DNA of 64,000 nucleotides from Harmothoe impar (taxonomy: Eukaryota > Annelida > Polychaeta > Phyllodocida > Polynoidae), in contig OX381720.1 of the NCBI GenBank assembly GCA_947462335.1, forward strand, positions 42,267,152-42,331,151, written 5' to 3'. The translations under genes were made by a program, and so were the position numbers. The stretch's first letter is position 1. Each line of letters opens with the position of its first letter. The notes beneath the pieces were generated by a model that saw nothing but the letters and a program-made list of their open reading frames with translations, did no database searches and had not been told where the DNA came from. This document shows, in pieces, positions 56,797 through 64,000 of this stretch.

Positions 56797-57003
56797 TACC
56801 GTAAATTCTTGCCTAAAGGCCGCACCGTCTACTAAGTGCTATGTAAGAGGGGTCTGATAATTACTGCTAATCAAGTCCTGTAATATACTAGCAAACCCCT
56901 TGTACACGTATAAGCCACACCATGTATTGGGAAGTTTGGTATCAAATAAAGCTGGGTCTGTTGTACGTAGAAACTGTTTTCTAGGCAAGAACTGACGGTA
57001 AAA
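56797..57003. repeat. Dispersed GTAAATTCTTGCC repeat with inverted ends
   Basis: The left end TACCGTAAATTCTTGCCTAA mirrors the right end TAGGCAAGAACTGACGGTAA. Inside are GGCCGCACCG and GTATAAGCCACACC. With both ends preserved this is the best candidate for a full-length ~200-bp member. Confidence 0.6.
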
Positions 57004-57350
57004 CAGTTTTGGGCAGTGGCCAGGATTTGTTAGCTTTACGTAGGAATGATATCCTGGGTCATGTCAAAGGCAGTGGGGACAATTTAATCGATGAGGCAAG
57101 CACGTTTTCACTTTTTGTTTAAAAAAAAAAAATGTAATCGCATTGAGAGCAAATAGCATCTCGTGTGAATTTGTTAAAAGGGGAGAAGATTATTGGGAAA
57201 AAGTTGGTTTTCTCTCCACAAGCAAGCTCTGACATATCGCCACTTGCCACACTGATTTGAAGTATGGGCTCTAGATTCTGTATGCTTAGGATGGCTTAAG
57301 AAAGGTGGCTCATTAGTTGCTGTTCCATCAGCTGTGGGTGGGTGAAGTTA

Positions 57351-57660
57351 GGGAGTGGTCACCCCTTTATAGCGAAAAAATCGTGTGCATAATAGGGACT
57401 GGCCACAAAAATTGAGCCCTGCAAAATGGGGAAGGGGGGGTAAGATATTTGCCACGTGAGAGCAAAACTCCACTGACCCCCACCCGCAGCCCCGAATGTT
57501 AAACCGCACTGGCGAGTTACTCGTCAGGGCTACTTTCATACATCGTGAGGAAAAGGGCATACCGTATTCGACATAATGACCGCCCAGGGCGCTTAAAAAT
57601 CATTTTGAGGGGGAAAACTCGGCCTCAAAAATCTATTTTAATAAGCTCCCCCCCCCCCCC
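57351..57660. mobile_element. Possible Harbinger-like MITE remnant
   Basis: TTA followed by GGGAGTGGTCACCCCTTTAT resembles the left end of the copies at 15890 and 43805. A poly-C stretch (57648-57666) lies at the other side, but no matching right terminal repeat is seen. The inside is interrupted by a GGCGAGTTACTCG repeat unit. Confidence 0.35.
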
Positions 57661-57709
57661 CCCCCCGCCATGGCTGTCATATAAGGAAAAGATAGTGCTA
57701 TTAGTCGAC

Positions 57710-58080
57710 CTCATACTGTATTGCATTAACACGCTATGGCATACTTCCCTGGGGAGTAACTCACTGGTGCTACATTCATGCATCAGGACAACCATATGGG
57801 ATTAACACTGGCATGATGCACGCCGAGTTACCTCGCCACTTTGCTACCACTGAAGCTGCTATCCTTAGAGGGTTTATCTACATAACAATGTGAGTTGTTT
57901 GTGCACTTTGTGTGGTGAGACCCGACAGGTGCTATATCCTCTACTGACGTTGGTAGGGGCAGTTGTGGACCACAGAACTACATGCACCACATGTCACCTA
58001 TTGTTAGGAACCAGTTAAGGGACGCATAGCAATTTACTGTGTTAGGATACATGAATGCATCATTACGACAAGGGAGGGTT
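57710..58080. repeat. ATGCATGAATGCA-type repeats, several diverged units
   Basis: GGGGAGTAACTCACTGGTGC, TACATTCATGCATCAGGACA, GCATGATGCACGCCGAGTTA, CTCGCCACTTTGC and, further on, GGATACATGAATGCATCATT. Confidence 0.5.
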
Positions 58081-59359
58081 CCCATAGGTCAGGGGAAGTC
58101 ATCAGGAATTTATTTTTTTTAAAGGGTCAGGGAATGTCGTCAAATATTGACGTGGATCAGGAAAACTCATGGGGAAAAAAGAAAGTATCGCAACTTGTTA
58201 AAAGTCAGCATTGTAAAAAAGAAAATATCGTAACTTGCGAAAACACTGTAATGCTATACAGTAAAGGGAAAGTTGATGAACTTTAATCTGAAATGTTTGT
58301 GGGAACGCTGGACTGCTACCCTTAAAGGGTTAGTACCTGTAGATTAATATGATGGTGATTCACCTATCTGATGGTACAGATAGTAACATACCGGCTCCTG
58401 CATTATAGCACCATGTCCAGACAGGGGAGAGATATCAGTGTGTGTGTCCTATCTAGATCATCAAAGATGACTGTCCGTGGGGAGAAGAGGTGGGGGTGAG
58501 CCCATAGATGCCACTTTTCCTGCTTCTCGTATTGCAGGATTTCCTACTCTTTTGCTGGAATTTCTTGATTTGATTATGTTAATTCCCACAGAAATTTGAC
58601 CAAAATTTCAAGATGTCCGTCTTATCGGCCGGGCAGTGAGACCGACTAGGCGGGCATAGGCCCACACAGTGAGGCTAGCCTAAGAAGAGATTATCAGAGT
58701 GAGATGTGTCGCAGAGCATCCTAGTGAAGCTGCAGTGGTAACAGGTTAACAGGTCTAATTAGTCAAGTAATCAATTGTACCTTTATAACCTGTAATACCT
58801 GGAAAAGGATGTATTCCGAGCTGTAAAAGCTCTTTCTTTATTCAGTATAAATAAACGAGGGTGCATTTTTATACATCTCTCAAATCAGAAAAGACCACAA
58901 AGAAACACATAGACTATCTAATATATAGAGTACCGGTACTTCATTAAATTGTCACAGCTACTTCAAAGATGAGTGAGCTGTCATATTAAGAGTGTGATTG
59001 GGGCTATCACTGTGTGATTGCCATTGTCTGGCCGTCAGGTTGTAGCCCTATCAGTCTGGTATTAAAATGTGCGCCCACAGTATAGGGCATTGTCCTCATG
59101 CTTTCCCTCTTCACCTGATACTCTATCGTTAAAGTGCACATTTATGACTTATTGACAGCATGGCAAATTACCGTAAACTCTTGTAGATTCTAGTTTGAGC
59201 ACCCATGATTTGGGCTGCATGGTTTTATAATGTCGGTGCCTACCTCACCCACCTCACCACCCTTGACCTCAATCCTATCCTGATACTCTTAAGACTAAAA
59301 TGATTTTGCAAATTTGAAAGATAATGACAGGAGTGTTATAACTTAGAGTAATCTAATCT

Positions 59360-59990
59360 GTTAACCCATTAAGAATGGTATAATGCCGCACTGTTCGTGT
59401 TCATATATCGTAGTGATGCACCAAGCGAGGCGTGTACGAGTAACTCGCCAGCACTGCATTGCTGCATCAAATCGACCCAATGCGGGGGGACATAATGAAT
59501 TACAAGCCAGGGCTGCATTTATGCAGCATGCTGATAAATGGTCATTGTGTATACAAGCATTATGCTGCCCTTATAGGATTAGATGTTGTATGATTTACAG
59601 TAGACATGGCACGGACATTGAAAGGGGATCCTACTAAAGGGGACCTAGATAATCCAGACCAGACGGGATCCCAGACCAGAAGGCCAGCCCTGGCAGTCCA
59701 ATCGACATGGATTCAATATGTAAATAGTTTCAGATAATTCCCTTATCACGCCTCTTGTCTTAACCTTTCAAAGTCTGCAAAGAGCTAAAATGTGATATGC
59801 ATTTTATCGCCATGATGCATAAATGCAGGCCTGGCGGGTCTACTCACCAGTGGTGCACACATACATTATGCTGACCTGCGAGAGTGAACCAATCCTGTAG
59901 ACTTGGCATGATGCATGGATGCAGTGCTGGCCAGAACTGCATGGATGCATCATACGTTAAAGCACTATACAGCCTTTAAAGGGCTGTAGA
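59360..59990. repeat. ATGCATGAATGCA-type repeats, cluster of about four units
   Basis: TTAACCCATTAAGAATGGTA, GAGTAACTCGCCAGCACTGC, ATTGCTGCATCAAATCGACC, GCCATGATGCATAAATGCAG, GGCATGATGCATGGATGCAG and CTGCATGGATGCATCATACG occur along 600 bp. Confidence 0.55.
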
Positions 59991-60154
59991 TAGACGTGCC
60001 ATGAGCCCCTGGTTTTATTGATTTATCAATTTTATACATTATCTATTAGACACGTATATATAATAAACATAATGTTCTTTGATCTTTAGAACTACCGGTA
60101 GAATATGAGCCACCAGACTGATTGTGGACACTTAAATACTGTACATGTATTTAC

Positions 60155-60640
60155 AGTACCGTAGAACCTCGCTTATAAGCCTAAGTCACGTATTAGCCGC
60201 ACCTTGACTATAAGCCTCACAGGGGGTCTTATTATCGCAACTTTAGTACTGTAGTATACATGTATATCTAAAATCTCGCGTGTATGCCACACCTTGACTG
60301 CGTCCTCCTATAAGCCGCGCTATCGATCTGACTTGCGTACTAGCCGTGGCCTATACGCAAAGTTTTACAGTAGTTTACTTCTAAAACATTTTGCCTAACC
60401 CGCACTCTGAGTTCAGGCAAAGATTATAACCAGCACTGGGGGTTATACATAAAGTTTTACGGCATTTTAATTTTATACCAAACCTGCATTTATAGGGTAT
60501 GGCTTATACAAGTTTTTGCAGTATAATACTGAAATAGCCTAGACAGACTCACTGTCCGGCTTAAGGGATTTATAAGTCAAGGTTTGGGGTGCGGTTTATG
60601 CGCGAGATAGGCTTATACATGATAATTGACAGTACGTTCA
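60155..60640. repeat. Dispersed GCTTATAAGCCGCACC repeat, longest copy
   Basis: CCGTAGAACCTCGCTTATAA, GTATTAGCCGCACCTTGACT, ATCTCGCGTGTATGCCACAC, CTATAAGCCGCGC and GTGCGGTTTATGCGCGAGAT repeat the unit at least five times in both orientations over nearly 500 bp. Confidence 0.65.
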
Positions 60641-63600
60641 ATGCCACTTTCGCAATCGTGGGAAAATATAGAATCATCTTTGCACTTTGATAATTTGTGT
60701 GTACGCCACTACGTGACAAAAATAATGAAAACATAGACACCTAAAATGTATGTTTGATAACAAACCTTATGATGGTACACACTTCCCATTAACAGTGGTA
60801 TCTTCAGACAACAAAGACGAGACAACAATGTGTAATGCCGGACCAGGTGGACTCTATTCAGAGTTCAACCAAAACAAAACCTACCCTTCATGCTACACCA
60901 AAAGAAGTTAATGGATCTTTTTTTCAGAGTGCTATTTTTAAACGCTTTAATCTTGCGAGGGTGTGTGGTTTAAATATTAGGTAATCTAATGTGTACACAT
61001 AGTTCATTCATATGTTGTACTATGTTGGAAGGAAATCTCCCTTTTTGGTGTGCTGGTAAATAATAACACTCTCCTCCACCCCTACCTTCTCCTTTGCCCT
61101 TCCACCTCCCCGACCATCACATCACGTGCCTATACTATGACTACAGTAACCTTTATAGTGGATCAGACTCTGGACTGAAAAAGTACATTGGGTGTATTTA
61201 AGAGGTGACCCCTTGACCCCACACGTGACCTGCACGCATGGTCAGTTCCTGCACCTCGTGCTAAGCCTGTAGGGCTGTATACACAGGCATCAGGACCAAG
61301 GAGTATGGGCAGTTACACTACTACTCAACCCCCACCCCACCACCACCACCCCCACCACCACCCCCAACTCAGAAAAGAATAGAGAAGAAAGGAGTAGAGA
61401 TGCCATTCCTACTTTTTCCTCTAGATATCCCTATCAAATTATATTTACCGATAATATATAGATTTCCTATAGAGAGGTGACCAAGATCTGAAGATTTCCC
61501 ACCTCATGTTGGGGAGGGAGCCACATCTTTGAAGAAGTGAGGGGGTTGGGTGAATCCAATGTTCCAGATGATGATGATTTGTATACAATTTATTTGTATT
61601 GTAAAACTTGGCTTTCATCGAATGGCATAACTTGTTTTGGATTTCTGCCACTAAAAGTATTCAGAAAGAAAAAGTGGATAGATGATAGAATGCCCAGTTT
61701 TTCATGGATATACCAGAGAATAAAACCACATGGGAGTTGGCTGTAAGCACACTATAGCCATTATGGCACAACAAACGTACCAGGATATGCCCACATCCAG
61801 GATCCATGTCAACCCTAGCACTCGGTGGTTGCCTGCAATACCAGCACTAAAAAGTTCAATTATTGCTGTCCATCATAGGGGCGCTAGAGAAATTGGTGTT
61901 GTTTCCATGCAAATGGACTAATGCTGTCGTCTACAAGTCTATGCAGATCAAACCGTAAAGATCATTTACATTAAAAATTGTTAAAATTGACGAAAATATG
62001 CATACAAAAGTCAGAGTTGGCCCTGTTCTTCTAGGTAGGGTCGGGTGGCCAGGAGAGAAAAAAACGAGTGATACTGACTATTTTTGATGCCCGACCGTCA
62101 TATTAAAGGGCTTGAAACAGATCATGTTAAATCGGACCGATCCGAGATTCTTCAGCCTATTACCAGAAACTGACCTCTCCTCTCGCGTATTTCTATTATT
62201 GCCTAAATCACTATAGATGACAGGCTTTATCTGCTATTACAGCAGAGTGGTGACATTGGCTATCCGCCCTGCCTCTCACTACCCTATACAACACCTGGTT
62301 GAACAATAGCGACCTTATCTCAATGTCGTGATGCTGTCCACAGGCTTCTGAGCCCGGGTACTGGGCCCCAACCGTCATCCTCTATGACCAAGGCCTTACC
62401 AATTATAAATTGAAGTCAAGAATCCCAGCTGAAGTATCATACAGTCTCTGAGATCTTCTTTAACACAACCGTAAATTATCACATTTAACACAAATCTCGC
62501 ATGTAACAAAATAATTGGTCAATGTATTTCACACACCTTGTTTTCAAACGGAGATTTTTATCTTTTTTTTGGAGGGGAAAAAATTGTCAATGGACTTCGC
62601 TCACCTCATTTATTTTCTTCTCATGATTCCCACGGATCTAACCAATAATAACAAAAATTGTGGGTTCCATGAGCACTTTTGTCAGAGGCCGGGGGGGGGG
62701 GGGGGGAAAGCAAACTGTCGCTCGACCTTTCCATCTACAAAATCCATTGACACCCCCCCCCCCCCCCAAAAAAAGAAAAAATCATTCACTCGCACCATAT
62801 TCTTCCAAAGTGGTCTGGCTTTAAGTTAAAGGACAATTCAGTGTGTTTTAAAGGCACCAGGCGATTTTGCCAGAAATTGGCAGAATGAATTTAAAACGTT
62901 TTTCTGATTCAATCTCCCAGCGGCTGACAGTACCTCAGGGCCCACTGCGCCACCAGGTGGACTAGTGGTGGCTGGTGGAACTAGGCTCAGGGCCCTGGGT
63001 GCCGGCTACCGGTGTCCACTGGAGTATGGACCATACAGTGCAGGTGGGTCCCCCTACACCTCCAGCTGGGTCTCCGTCCCACCCACCAGAAGCACAGGGC
63101 CCTCAGTCCTGGAGGAGCCTGTACAGGAGCAGGAGGTGTAAGGAGGTGGTGCCTGGATCAGGGGGAGGAGGTAGGACAGGACTAATGGACCAGACCGATC
63201 AATGATTAGATCTAGAGACTACACTGCCATACACACAGCACATACTGCTATACTTTAACATTGAGTATAGTAATGTGCCATATTCCATAAAGTGAGTAGC
63301 CATAGAGGGAATTGAAGTGTGGTAGTGACTCGAGAGTCAGATACATGAGCTTGAGACAGACCACTTTCTTCCCCACTACACCCCAACTTCTCACCACCCC
63401 TCCTCCACATACAGCCATTACACCCAGGAGGAGACCATCCTAGCTTACTGAAAGCATCCACTGAGGGGTGTACCCTGGAGCACCGTGTGACCCTCCTACC
63501 ACCACCAGGCCCCCAGAGTGCAGCCAGTACGTGTAGTACACGGGATCCTCACCTCACCTGCCCCCCGACAGCAGCATCCTGGGACAGCCTCTCTTTGGTC

Positions 63601-64000
63601 CTAATTTACATATTGAAGTGTCCCCAGTGGTAGTATAGGTGGTGTGTAAGGCCTTACAGAGACAGTGCTCCCCCAGCCTCCCACCTCTCATCACCATCAC
63701 CCACACTTTGAGTGTAGTAGTGTACTATACTATGTAGTAGCAGACCACACTGTAAAGTTACAAGGACTTAGACTGAGGGGACTACAGTGGGATATTACCC
63801 CAAAGGAAGGTCAATTCGAGAAATCATCAACACAGGGGAAAAAAACAGTAATTATATTAATATCAGCGTCATCATCATTGTCATCATCATCACAAAGGCC
63901 TCACTATGTTGTCTCTAGTCAGTTGTGGTTTGTCGTGTCGGCAGAGCCGGTCTGGACATGACCACGCCTATGCACCGACAACACCGGAAACTGAAGTAGT

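Larger units (their letters stand above)
44517..64000. other. Presumed first intron of the S6 kinase gene, repeat-filled
   Basis: Starts with GC-rich sequence (to ~44600), then ordinary A/T-rich DNA. I looked for the kinase glycine loop (GKGGYG) and other S6K segments and saw none. Short open frames here lack homology or lie in repeats. Unannotated sub-stretches (44600-46110, 49450-49940, 57880-59360, 60650-64000) show no gene I can support. A long C/G run sits at 62689-62706, with its C-run partner at 62753-62767. Confidence 0.55.

Noticed and set aside
62975..63205. Pro/Gly-rich 76-codon plus frame as a possible exon
   Set aside because: G/C-rich composition only; no domain, no convincing splice sites and no link to S6K.

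Overview
The window is animal nuclear DNA. Coding sequence sits in short exons bounded by GT-AG introns, and the spaces between are packed with non-autonomous DNA transposons, non-LTR retrotransposon remnants, minisatellites and long G or C runs. Exon-intron style, roughly 40 % GC by eye and the repeat types suggest an invertebrate, possibly an invertebrate deuterostome such as a lancelet. Species cannot be fixed from the sequence alone.

Region 1 (1-37,580) is a head-to-tail array of three gamma-glutamyltransferase (GGT) paralogues on the plus strand. GGT-A is cut by the left edge and shows only its last three coding exons (1455-3323). GGT-B (6560-23421) and GGT-C (26223-37580) are complete, each with twelve coding exons. 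The spliced coding lengths are 1860 and 1908 nt, both divisible by three (619 and 635 residues). All intron phases agree between paralogues, and every active-site residue known from human GGT1 is present. Exon 1 holds only ATG-AG, which gives a very short cytoplasmic tail before the signal anchor, as in human GGT1. Introns and spacers carry MITE-like and hAT-like insertions. One insertion can be proven with the empty site in the neighbouring paralogue.

Region 2 (37,581-44,190) has no recognisable gene. It holds a TIR element with an internal minisatellite, a transposon nested inside another repeat, and a Harbinger-like MITE.

Region 3 (44,190-64,000) starts with a CpG-rich promoter (CRE palindrome, two CACGTG E-boxes, inverted CCAAT box). 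It is followed by the first coding exon (44421-44516) of a ribosomal protein S6 kinase (p70 S6K, RPS6KB1 family), which encodes an N-terminal TOS-like motif. The remaining ~19.5 kb fits a very long first intron filled with repeats. No later S6K exon was recognised in it.

Functionally, GGT-A/B/C should be cell-surface Ntn-hydrolases that cleave the gamma-glutamyl bond of glutathione. The S6K homologue is an unrelated neighbour in mTORC1 signalling. I found no CRISPR array, operon or wholly new system. The unusual points are the start micro-exon, the Cys-rich C-terminus of the GGTs, the mosaic similarity of the last exons, and the nested repeat architecture.
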